Below are positions 1 to 5,307 of a stretch of DNA of 8,530 nt, in pieces; positions within the stretch are counted from its first letter, which is position 1; each line of letters opens with the position of its first letter. The notes beneath the pieces were generated by a model. It was not told where the DNA came from and ran no database searches. It worked only from the letters and a program-made list of their open reading frames with translations. The translations under genes and the position numbers were made by a program. The DNA is from an uncultured bacterium (GTDB lineage Bacteria; Spirochaetota; Spirochaetia; Sphaerochaetales; Sphaerochaetaceae), in assembly GCA_905215015.1 (NCBI GenBank), contig CAJMOS010000118.1:1-8530 (forward strand), written 5' to 3'.

Positions 1-500
1 TCCACCTTCTCCGAGAAGACGTTGTCCGACAGCACCTTGTCGTACTCGTCGATCAAGACCACCACCTTGCCTTTCTTGGAAAGCAGCAGGATGAGCTTCG
101 CGAACAGGTCGTCGCTCGTCTTGGTCTTGTCCAGCGGCCCGACCCCATATGTGTCGGCGACCTCCTCGACCCGGTCCTTCAGCCACCCGTCCAGCCCCTC
201 GGGGGTGCTTTTCCCGCAGTCCCCGAAGTCGATGTGGATGACCGGGTACGTCTTCCAGTCGTAGTCCGTCTTGTCGATGGCAAGGCCCTTGAACAGTTCC
301 CTCCTGCCTTGGAAGATCGCCTCCAAGGTGGATACCGTCAGCGTCTTTCCGAACCTTCGGGGACGGGAGAGGAAATACATGTCCGCCCCCGTCACGAGGC
401 CATACAGATACGCGGTCTTGTCCACGTACAGGTATCCTTCCTTCCTAACCGTCTCGAAGGAACTGTACGACGTCGTGATTTTCTGTCCTGTACCTTGCAT
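1..500 (-). CDS. AAA-ATPase-like (DUF1703-type) protein, N-terminal part only
   Basis: The first 166 codons of a gene that runs off the left edge of the window. Reading from the ATG at 500, the protein starts MQGTGQKITTSYSSFETVRK. It carries the family's atypical P-loop, SRPRRFGKT, at residues 45-53, preceded by the typical YLYVDKTAYLYGLV segment (residues 23-36). A Walker B-like VVVLIDEYDKV lies at about 146-156. This layout (VDKT, then RPRRFGK, then LIDEYD) is that of the AAA-ATPase-like family (PF09820), whose full-length members usually exceed 500 residues and end in a PD-(D/E)XK nuclease-like domain (DUF1703), which would lie outside this window. Cellular function is not established for the family; a mobile or defence-related nuclease role has been suggested. 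The start was chosen because no in-frame start lies further upstream and a weak GAGG sits just before the ATG. It is separated from the exporter operon by about 87 bp containing an inverted repeat. Confidence 0.85.
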   Translation of the reverse strand, partial: MQGTGQKITTSYSSFETVRKEGYLYVDKTAYLYGLVTGADMYFLSRPRRFGKTLTVSTLEAIFQGRRELFKGLAIDKTDYDWKTYPVIHIDFGDCGKSTPEGLDGWLKDRVEEVADTYGVGPLDKTKTSDDLFAKLILLLSKKGKVVVLIDEYDKVLSDNVFSEKV

Positions 501-507
501 GCCTCAA

Positions 508-548
508 GCATACCACAGCCATGGGCAATTGGCAAAAGCGTGGTATGC
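508..548. repeat. 9-bp perfect inverted repeat upstream of the AAA-ATPase-like gene
   Basis: GCATACCAC at 508-516 and its exact reverse complement GTGGTATGC at 540-548, separated by 23 bp. It lies between the end of the permease gene and the start of the AAA-ATPase-like gene, only 7 bp from that gene's ATG. It could be an operator or an RNA hairpin. There is no U-run, so it is not a convincing terminator. A second small stem (CCGTC 552-556 / GACGG 562-566) lies beside it. Confidence 0.5.
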
Positions 549-587
549 GAGCCGTCCCAAAGACGGAAGACCGCTCCAGGATGGAAG

Positions 588-1403
588 TCATTTCATGCTG
601 CCGGTAGCCATGCGGTGGAACCGCCGGAAGCCGAAGTACCCCATCAGAACGGTACTGGCCAACAGGCCTGTGACGCTCATGGCAAGCGGCATGCTGTCGA
701 ACTGCGGGGTCATCACGTAGCGCAACGCCTCATTGGCGTACACCAGCGGGTTGACCAGGACCAGTATCTGGAAGATCGGGGTCGGCGAGAGCGCTTTCCA
801 GCTGAAGAAGATGGCTCCGGTAAAGACGACCGGCATCAGGAATCCCGGGAACATGGCGGCGATCTGCATTGGCTTGACGATCGTGCCGACCAGAAGCCCG
901 AGCGTCGCGGAGGCAAGCGCGATCAGGACCAGGACCGGCAGAAGCAGCAGCATCCGCTCCGGACTCAGGGCGAACTCCGCCTGGCTGCCCATGAAGATCA
1001 GGGAAATCGGCAGGACCAGGAGACCTCCGATAAAGGCCTCGATGATGCCGACCGCCATCTTCGCGAAAGCGACGAGGTCGGCGTTGACCGGCGCCTCGAG
1101 GCGGTCCTCGATCTCATGCATGTTGTTGAAGTCCATGGTGAACGGGATGGCGGTACCGTGGATGCCGGTAATCAGGATCGACATGCCGATCATGCCGGCA
1201 AACATCTGCGACGGGAACGTCGGGGGAAGCAGGCCGATTTTCGGCAGGACGTAGCCGTAGATGACAATCAGCACGAACGGGAGCATGGCGACGCGGAAGA
1301 TGAACTCGCCCTTGTCCCTCCACTGCGCGATCAAATCCCTCTGGACCATGGCCCAGAACGCCGAAGCATTCGGATGCCTCACTCTTGTCTGCATCATATC
1401 CAT
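588..1403 (-). CDS. ABC-2 type exporter permease (DrrB-like)
   Basis: Inner-membrane subunit of a two-component ABC exporter, working with the ATPase encoded just upstream. The product is 271 residues, the usual size for DrrB/ABC-2 permeases. It has a cytoplasmic N-terminus containing AMVQRDLIAQWRDKGEF (residues 18-34) and about six hydrophobic segments at roughly 38-58, 67-88, 115-138, 151-175, 180-200 and 240-259. The segment after helix 2, MDFNNMHEIEDRLEAPV (90-106), matches the conserved ABC-2 region 'E..GTLE.L..(P)V'. The gene follows the ATPase stop after 8 bp, so the two are co-transcribed and probably translationally coupled. The SD-like GGGAGGG lies only about 2 nt before the ATG at 1403 but 8 nt before the in-frame ATG at 1397, so the true start may be 1397 (269 aa). 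Substrate cannot be read from sequence; family members export drugs, lipids or polysaccharides. Confidence 0.9.
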   Translation of the reverse strand: MDMMQTRVRHPNASAFWAMVQRDLIAQWRDKGEFIFRVAMLPFVLIVIYGYVLPKIGLLPPTFPSQMFAGMIGMSILITGIHGTAIPFTMDFNNMHEIEDRLEAPVNADLVAFAKMAVGIIEAFIGGLLVLPISLIFMGSQAEFALSPERMLLLLPVLVLIALASATLGLLVGTIVKPMQIAAMFPGFLMPVVFTGAIFFSWKALSPTPIFQILVLVNPLVYANEALRYVMTPQFDSMPLAMSVTGLLASTVLMGYFGFRRFHRMATGSMK

Positions 1404-1411
1404 ACCCTCCC

Positions 1412-2374
1412 TTACCGCGCGGCGTTGATGCCGTTGCCGGTCAAATAGACGAACACATCATCCAGCGTGCTGGTGCTGAGGCTGATGTTCCTGAGCGTGC
1501 GGCGCTCCTCTTCCGTCCAGCGGATGATGGCGTCGAAATCAGGCTGCTTCTCGTCCATATACAGCATGAGGTATCCATTCTGGATCTTTGCCTGCTGCAC
1601 GTGCGCCAGCTTCGTGGCGCGGGAAGCCAATGCGTCATCCATCGTATCCAGTTTCAGGGACAGGATGTTGCGCGACGGGATCATCTCCTTCAGTTCTTCC
1701 GAAGTCCCCATTGCCTTCACCTCGCCGTGGTTGACGATGGCGATATGCTGGCAGAACCGTTCCGGCTCCTCCATGTAGTGGGTCGTCAGGAAAATCGTGG
1801 TGCCGGCCCTGTTGAGTTCCAGCATGTTCTGCCAGAGGATCTCACGGTAGTTGGGATCCAGTCCGGTGGTCGGCTCGTCGAGGAACAGGATGTCCGGCGT
1901 GTGCATCATGGCCCGGGCGATCTTCAGGCGCTGCGCCATGCCGCCCGAATAGGTGCTGACATAATCGTCCTGCCGGTCCTTCAGCCCGAACTTCTCCAGA
2001 TACTCGTCCGCCTTCTCTATGGCTTCTTCCTTTTCCATGCCGAAGTACCGGGCATGGAAGAGCAGGTTTTCCCGTGCGGTCAAGCTCCGGTCAAGGTTGT
2101 TGTGCTGGGTCACTACGCCGATGCGGGCTCTGGCTCCGACCGGGTCGGCGATGACCGACTTGCCGTCAAGCAGGATTTCCCCCGCGTCAGCCTTCAGCTG
2201 GGTGGTCAGCATGCTGATCGTGGTGCTCTTTCCAGCTCCGTTGGGGCCGAGGAACCCAAAGATCTCCCCCCGGACGACGTTGAAGGAGATACCCTTCACC
2301 GCCTCGACCGTCGTGCCATTCTTCATATGAAAGGTTTTCTTCAGTCCCTTCACTTCCAAGATATTGTCATGCAT
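1412..2374 (-). CDS. ABC exporter ATP-binding protein (DrrA/CcmA-like)
   Basis: Cytoplasmic ATPase of the exporter, 320 residues, the usual length for the daunorubicin-resistance (DrrA) group. All nucleotide-binding motifs are intact: Walker A GPNGAGKST (residues 43-51), Q-loop Gln90 in VVTQHN, signature YSGGMAQRL (142-150), Walker B ILFLDEP (162-168) with catalytic Glu167, D-loop GLDP (171-174) and H-loop His199 in LTTHYMEE. The C-terminal 100 residues, ending with STLDDVFVYLTG, are the DrrA-type accessory domain. The ATG at 2374 is preceded by AAGAAGG at suitable spacing. The gene is first in a two-gene operon with the permease. Its promoter contains two CsoR-like palindromes, so expression is probably induced by a metal or reactive sulfur/electrophile through a repressor that is not encoded in this window. 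The transported substrate is unknown. Confidence 0.95.
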   Translation of the reverse strand: MHDNILEVKGLKKTFHMKNGTTVEAVKGISFNVVRGEIFGFLGPNGAGKSTTISMLTTQLKADAGEILLDGKSVIADPVGARARIGVVTQHNNLDRSLTARENLLFHARYFGMEKEEAIEKADEYLEKFGLKDRQDDYVSTYSGGMAQRLKIARAMMHTPDILFLDEPTTGLDPNYREILWQNMLELNRAGTTIFLTTHYMEEPERFCQHIAIVNHGEVKAMGTSEELKEMIPSRNILSLKLDTMDDALASRATKLAHVQQAKIQNGYLMLYMDEKQPDFDAIIRWTEEERRTLRNISLSTSTLDDVFVYLTGNGINAAR

Positions 2375-2389
2375 CTCTGCGCCTTCTTT

Positions 2390-2406
2390 ATACCCCTAGG
2401 GGGTAT
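2390..2406. promoter_or_regulatory. CsoR-like operator 1 (5' UTR of exporter operon)
   Basis: Perfect 7-bp arms around a 3-bp centre: ATACCCC-TAG-GGGGTAT. It lies between the predicted transcription start and the SD of the ATPase gene, where a bound repressor would block elongation. CsoR/CstR/FrmR-family operators typically read TACCC...GGGTA with G/C-rich cores. The resemblance is by pattern only; no CsoR-family gene is present in the window. Confidence 0.65.
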
Positions 2407-2419
2407 CTTACAAGCACAG

Positions 2420-2448
2420 ACAATATACCCCTTGGGGGTATATGTCAA
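2420..2448 (-). promoter_or_regulatory. Sigma-70-type promoter of the exporter operon
   Basis: Reading on the minus strand: -35 TTGACA (2448-2443, consensus), a 17-bp spacer (2442-2426) and -10 TATTGT (2425-2420). The predicted start is near 2413, giving a leader of about 40 nt. A second consensus TTGACA lies 12 bp further upstream (2460-2455) as part of a TGTCAAT direct repeat (2443-2449 and 2455-2461 on plus). Confidence 0.75.
2425..2441. promoter_or_regulatory. CsoR-like operator 2 (between -35 and -10)
   Basis: ATACCCC-TTG-GGGGTAT, the same 7+3+7 architecture as operator 1, centred 35 bp from it. It fills the spacer of the predicted promoter almost exactly, so occupancy would exclude RNA polymerase. 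The dyad extends two further bases on each side (ATAT...ATAT). A lone ATACCCC half-site at 2448-2454 abuts the -35 hexamer. The 17-bp spacer argues against MerR-type activation, which normally uses 19-20 bp. Confidence 0.7.
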
Positions 2449-2537
2449 TACCCCTGTCAATCACGATGCATGCGGTACCTTGAAAATGAGGTCTGCTGGT
2501 TCAATGTAAACATCATATGTATTTCTACATAAAAGAA

Positions 2538-2567
2538 TTAAAAATCCCCCCCAGACGGACCTGGGGG
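2538..2567 (-). terminator. Rho-independent terminator of the binding-protein gene
   Basis: On the minus strand, CCCCCAG (2567-2561), a 6-nt loop and CTGGGGG (2554-2548) form a 7-bp GC-rich stem followed by GGA and a U-run (complement of the A-tract 2544-2538). It begins 19 bp past the stop of the binding-protein gene and isolates that unit from the exporter operon promoter downstream. No T-run follows on the plus strand, so it acts on minus only. Confidence 0.88.
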
Positions 2568-2585
2568 AAAACAATGCGGTGCAAG

Positions 2586-3722
2586 TCAGTTCAGATGGAC
2601 ACCTTCCGCTCCTCTCGCATCCTGATTGAACATGTCATGGACCTGTTTGTCGGTCAGGGCAAGCCCGAACATCTCCTGGAAATATTGTTTGGCTACGCTC
2701 TCCAGGTCGATGTCGGAGAACAAATCCGGATACACGTTCTTCGCAATCCACTGCAGGGTGACCGGCATGTCCGCGCCGGGCGTGTAGGAACGGTAGGTAC
2801 CGAGCGGCATCTTGTACACTTCCTTGTTCTTGACCGCCTTGACGTCCGACCAGTCATAGCTGCCGACAGTGTTGTTGTACAGGTCCTCAGGTACGGTCGG
2901 CGTGAAATTGGTAATCAGAATCACGTCCGGATCCCACTGGTAGATCTGCTCCATGTTGACCACGGCATTGTTCCGTTCCGCTCCGACCTCTTCCGCAACG
3001 TTCTTCGCGCCCACGGCATCACACCAGTACTGGCCGAAGAAATGCTTGCCGCTGGTGACAATGGTTTTCTCTCCGTACTGGAAAAGGAACAGTACCTTTT
3101 TCCTCTCCGCATCCGGGATGTCTTTGACTCGCTCCTGGATCATGTCGGCGACCTGGTGGGAGTATGCAGAGATACGGTCACCTTTTCCCTCATCCGGGAA
3201 CACCTCGCCAAGCAGCTTGATCCAGGCATCATAGGTGTCCAGCACATTGTAATCCCAAGCGCTCACGGAGAAACTCACGCACGGGATTCCCGCATCCACG
3301 ATGGACTGCTTGGTCTTCTTGTCGCCGGCCAAGGTGAACACCACATCAGGGCGCAGGGAAAGCAGCTCCTCGACGTTGACCACGTTGTCGCTGGGGGAGA
3401 ATCCCGTCCTGACTGTAAGCATGTCCGGGAAAATCTCACCCAGCAGGCCGGCTTTGGCCGCTCCCAGTACCGCTGGCGGCATGCCGACAATCTTCTCGCT
3501 TGAACCAAGGAAAATCGGCGCCAACGCGGCAAGCGGCCACGGATTGACAACAACCACGCGGTCGATGGACCTGGGGAGCGTCACGCTGTCTCCATCATGG
3601 TCGACCACCGTAATCGCCTGTCTCTCCGTCTGCCTTACCTGTTCCTTGGTTCCTTGGCCGAACATCGGCAACGTCATGGCAAGTGCCAGTACTGCAGCCA
3701 CGACCCTCTGATAGGTATGCAT
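2586..3722 (-). CDS. Periplasmic substrate-binding protein of an iron-siderophore/cobalamin-type ABC importer
   Basis: A 378-residue exported solute-binding protein of the FecB/BtuF class (Peripla_BP_2, COG0614). A signal peptide MHTYQRVVAAVLALAMTLPMFG precedes a likely signal-peptidase I cut; there is no lipobox Cys. The mature part starts with ITVVDHDGDSVTLPRSIDRVVVV (residues 37-59), the family's opening 'D..G..V.LP....RVV' motif. It continues with NVEELLSLRPDVVFTLAG (116-133), WDPDVILITNF (263-273) and a C-terminal MPLGTYRSYTPGADMPVTLQWIAK stretch (305-328) typical of metal-chelate binders. The start at 3722 has a strong AGGAGG (3734-3729) six bases upstream. A longer reading from 3971 would translate the leader into a non-protein-like extension. 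Ligand (ferric chelate, corrinoid, haem or an oxyanion such as molybdate) cannot be decided. No partner permease or ATPase is adjacent; the neighbouring ABC genes are exporter-type. Confidence 0.88.
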   Translation of the reverse strand: MHTYQRVVAAVLALAMTLPMFGQGTKEQVRQTERQAITVVDHDGDSVTLPRSIDRVVVVNPWPLAALAPIFLGSSEKIVGMPPAVLGAAKAGLLGEIFPDMLTVRTGFSPSDNVVNVEELLSLRPDVVFTLAGDKKTKQSIVDAGIPCVSFSVSAWDYNVLDTYDAWIKLLGEVFPDEGKGDRISAYSHQVADMIQERVKDIPDAERKKVLFLFQYGEKTIVTSGKHFFGQYWCDAVGAKNVAEEVGAERNNAVVNMEQIYQWDPDVILITNFTPTVPEDLYNNTVGSYDWSDVKAVKNKEVYKMPLGTYRSYTPGADMPVTLQWIAKNVYPDLFSDIDLESVAKQYFQEMFGLALTDKQVHDMFNQDARGAEGVHLN

Positions 3723-3996
3723 GTGTCTCCTCCTCATGCATGTGCATTTCCAGACGCCCCTCTTGGGTTCTGGTTGTCTATGGGCCCCATCCGGCAAATA
3801 ACGCCGGACCCAGATCTTTCCGTTCGGGGAGAGACAATCATTGAGACCGCCCGGAAGTCTGCCATGCGCCGACCCCGCGAAACCATCGCCGGATAGTTCA
3901 CTGCCGCAAATTTCCCTTCCCCTTGTGCAACATTTCGCACGGTCCGTATTTTTTCCGACAGACCATGACATTCTTTTAGTTAGGTTTTACTAACCA
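3723..3996 (-). promoter_or_regulatory. Long structured 5' leader, candidate riboswitch of unassigned class
   Basis: From the predicted transcription start to the ATG there are about 270 untranslated nucleotides rich in complementary segments (minus-strand RNA). (a) A 10-bp stem with two G-U pairs, 3967-3958 / 3947-3938. (b) GCCGGAU (3795-3789) can pair either locally with UCCGGC (3808-3803) or with distal AUCCGGC (3894-3888). (c) UUGUCU (3837-3832) pairs with AGACAA (3779-3774), while the overlapping GUCUCUCC (3835-3828) can pair, with one bulge, with the SD region GGAGGAGAC (3733-3725). (d) A final hairpin CCAGA (3773-3769) / UCUGG (3754-3750) lies just before the SD. Competing pairings with possible SD capture are what a translational riboswitch looks like. 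From memory I could not match the cobalamin, TPP, SAM or Moco consensus. Chance complementarity remains possible. Confidence 0.45.
3979..3994. promoter_or_regulatory. Metal-box-like dyad (DtxR/IdeR-like) at the transcription start
   Basis: GTTAG (3979-3983) and CTAAC (3990-3994) form a perfect 5-bp dyad around six bases. The IdeR/DtxR iron box has the same GTTAG...CTAAC core but with a one-base centre, so the match is partial. Its place, immediately downstream of the -10 and over the expected +1, is typical of a repressor site and fits a metal-uptake gene. Confidence 0.42.
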
Positions 3997-4002
3997 CACG
4001 CC

Positions 4003-4031
4003 ATACTATACTCTCCTACCAAAAGAGTCAA
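4003..4031 (-). promoter_or_regulatory. Sigma-70-type promoter of the binding-protein gene
   Basis: On the minus strand: -35 TTGACT (4031-4026), a 17-bp spacer and -10 TAGTAT (4008-4003). The overlapping TATAGT (4010-4005) would give 15 bp. The predicted start is near 3997-3995, about 270 nt before the ATG at 3722. Confidence 0.6.
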
Positions 4032-4211
4032 GAAAACAAGTGTGGTTCTCCACAGTAAGACAGTATGGGGATTTCCTCGACTGAAAGCGTTGCCTGAAGG
4101 GTACTGGCACTATGGAAGGCAATAGCTGCCGTGGGCCCTGGCCGGCCTTCGGCTCTTTCCTTGGTCCTGCAAACGGCCTGGCTCCTGCCGGAAAGCTTCG
4201 GGAGAAAAGCA
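4032..4211. other. Intergenic stretch with no supported gene
   Basis: Lies between the binding-protein promoter and the hairpin at 4212-4247. Reading frames here are open but not protein-like and have no SD. Small stems are visible on the plus strand: TGTGG-TTCT-CCACA (4041-4054) and TTGCCT/AGGCAA (about 4090-4122). I cannot assign an RNA class; a small plus-strand RNA ending at the 4212-4247 terminator is possible but unproven. Confidence 0.4.
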
Positions 4212-4247
4212 GAAGACCCCGAAAGGCCGTTTTCCTTCGGGGTCTTC
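4212..4247. terminator. Strong hairpin terminator, probably bidirectional
   Basis: GAAGACCCCGAAAGG (4212-4226) pairs with CCTTCGGGGTCTTC (4234-4247) with one bulged A and a 7-nt loop. The plus side is followed by a T-rich tract (4250-4260). The minus side is followed by TGCTTTTCT. It is the second terminator after the cupin gene on minus. On plus it has no obvious upstream gene. Confidence 0.7.
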
Positions 4248-4289
4248 GATTCTTTTCTTCTAAAAGGGAAAAGAAAGAAATGGTATCAG

Positions 4290-4323
4290 CAAAGAAAAGC
4301 GGATGCTTCCAGCATCTTCCGCT
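4290..4323 (-). terminator. Rho-independent terminator of the cupin gene
   Basis: Minus-strand stem AGCGGA (4323-4318) with AGA bulge, UGCU/AGCA inner pairs, GGA loop and UCCGCU (4303-4298), followed by UUUUCUUUG. The stem begins inside the cupin stop codon, giving termination immediately after translation ends. Confidence 0.75.
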
Positions 4324-4678
4324 ATTTCTCGATCACGGCATCATCCGCGGTGAACCCGCCAAGCGAGTGCTCCTTGGTCTGGATGCAGATATAGGTGATC
4401 GGCGTATCCTTGCCGGCGAAGAACTGGCGCTTCGCTGCGGGGGAGACACGGAGCCAGTCCCCTTTCTGAAGCGGGACCTCCTCGCCGTCGATGACTACCT
4501 TGCCGGACCCGGAGAGGATGCCGTAGATCTCCTCGTTCTGCTTGTGGCTGTGCACGAACGGGACGCAGGCGCCGGCGGGCATGGTGTTGACGCTGATCTC
4601 CGCTCCGGTGAGACCCAGTTTCTCATGCAGCTCGGTTCTCGGGCTATCGCCAACTGTTGTTTTCTGATAATTTACCAT
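4322..4678 (-). CDS. Small single-domain cupin protein
   Basis: A 118-residue cytoplasmic beta-barrel protein of the cupin_2 type. Cupin motif 1 is clear: HSHKQNEE-IYGILSG (residues 43-57), giving metal ligands His43, His45 and Glu50 in the G(X)5HXH(X)4E(X)6G pattern. Motif 2 is GDWLRVSPAAKRQFFAG (73-89), where the usual metal-binding His appears replaced by Arg84 or Gln85, so metal binding or chemistry may differ from classical members. The start at 4678 has GGAGG seven bases upstream. The gene is transcribed divergently from the HxlR-family regulator across a 141-bp gap with a dyad, a common layout in which HxlR proteins control a small oxidoreductase or detoxification enzyme. The reaction is unknown; isomerase, dioxygenase or quinone/electrophile-related activity are all possible for this fold. 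It ends at its own terminator, so it is monocistronic. Confidence 0.88.
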   Translation of the reverse strand: MVNYQKTTVGDSPRTELHEKLGLTGAEISVNTMPAGACVPFVHSHKQNEEIYGILSGSGKVVIDGEEVPLQKGDWLRVSPAAKRQFFAGKDTPITYICIQTKEHSLGGFTADDAVIEK

Positions 4679-4748
4679 AGTGTTTCCTCCATGAAACCAT
4701 ATTTCCCGGTTCCAACAACCAATCTATCCAAATACGCATGCAATGAAA

Positions 4749-4776
4749 AGTACGCACTTAAAAGTAACTGTGTACT
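4749..4776. promoter_or_regulatory. Imperfect 28-bp dyad, likely HxlR-family operator
   Basis: AGTACGCACTTA (4749-4760) and TAACTGTGTACT (4765-4776) are inverted repeats with 10 of 12 matching positions, around AAAG. The left arm is part of an AAAAGTA direct repeat (4746-4752, 4760-4766), and a further GTACT lies at 4801-4805. It sits midway in the gap between the divergent cupin and regulator genes, where one bound dimer could control both. A weak plus-strand promoter (TGTACT 4771-4776, 17 bp, TATGTT 4794-4799) would overlap the right arm. Confidence 0.6.
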
Positions 4777-4819
4777 TCTTTCTGCATATGTGATATGTTT
4801 GTACTGAGAAGGGACACGC

Positions 4820-5158
4820 ATGCGACGCAAGGAAGACCTGCCGGACTGCCCGATCGCGACCACGGTTTCACTGATCGGGAGCAAATGGAAACTACTGATT
4901 ATCCGGAACCTGATGAACGGGCCGTGGAGGTTCAACGCGCTGATGAAGGCGCTTGACGGCATTTCCCAGAAAGTGCTGACGGACAGCCTCCGGCAACTGG
5001 AAAGCGACGGCCTGGTGTATCGGAAGGACTACGGGACCAATCCGCCGAAGGTCGAGTATGGCATGACAGACCTCGGAAAGGAACTCCTCAACGTGCTGCA
5101 TACCATGGCCGATTTCGGCAATTACTACAAGTCGTTGGAAACCAATCAGAATCGCTAG
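4820..5158 (+). CDS. HxlR-family winged-helix transcriptional regulator
   Basis: A 112-residue DNA-binding protein matching the HxlR family along its whole length: CPIATTVSLIGSKWKLLIIRNLMNGPWRFNALMKALDGIS (residues 10-49), KVLTDSLRQLESDGLVYRKDY (51-71) with the recognition helix and wing, then PPKVEYGMTDLG (75-86) and the C-terminal dimerisation helix. Cys10, in the LPDCPI segment, is the family's conserved N-terminal cysteine that serves as the redox or electrophile sensor in HypR, YodB and related regulators; here that role is inferred. AAGGG lies six bases before the ATG. It is divergent from the cupin gene and most likely regulates it and itself through the dyad at 4749-4776. The gene ends convergent to the lyase gene, with 149 bp between them. 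Confidence 0.93.
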   Translation: MRRKEDLPDCPIATTVSLIGSKWKLLIIRNLMNGPWRFNALMKALDGISQKVLTDSLRQLESDGLVYRKDYGTNPPKVEYGMTDLGKELLNVLHTMADFGNYYKSLETNQNR

Positions 5159-5307
5159 TACGGCGTCCGCCCTTTCCATAGCCGAGGTTTTTGTTCACCG
5201 ACGACGGAGTTAGGCCATGACGGGAACCACGTTGAGTTTGTTAAAGAGTTTATGCCTGTTTCGGGACAGGGAAATCCATTCTGTTCGCATCCAAGGACAA
5301 TCTTCTT
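5159..5307. other. Convergent intergenic gap
   Basis: Between the regulator stop (+) and the lyase stop (-). A 5-bp hairpin CCTGT (5255-5259) / ACAGG (5266-5270) is the only clear stem and lacks a U-run on either strand, so no confident terminator could be called for either gene. Confidence 0.5.

Noticed and set aside
234..1448. Long plus-strand open frame opposite the permease
   Set aside because: It is antisense to a permease with clear membrane segments, is rich in Arg/His/Asp/Gln as expected for a shadow frame in GC-rich DNA, and has no recognisable motif.
2420..2448. MerR-type activated promoter for the exporter operon
   Set aside because: MerR targets have 19-20 bp spacers; this spacer is 17 bp with near-consensus hexamers, which fits simple repression.
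1385..2509. Plus-strand open frame opposite the ABC ATPase
   Set aside because: The minus strand here encodes every ABC signature motif in order; the plus frame is its shadow and crosses the operator region.
2517..3503. Plus-strand open frame opposite the binding protein
   Set aside because: Shadow of the binding-protein gene, and it would start within the minus-strand terminator region without an SD.
3774..3894. Moco or cobalamin riboswitch assignment
   Set aside because: A CUCCC...GGAAAG stretch recalls the Moco RNA, but I could not place the flanking P1 helix, and no cobalamin-box sequence is visible. Left as an unassigned candidate.
3723..3971. N-terminal extension of the binding protein to an ATG at 3971
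   Set aside because: It would bury the signal peptide behind 83 non-protein-like residues and ignore the strong AGGAGG before 3722; the stretch fits an untranslated leader.
5255..5270. Terminator between the convergent regulator and lyase genes
   Set aside because: Only a 5-bp stem with no U-run on either side.
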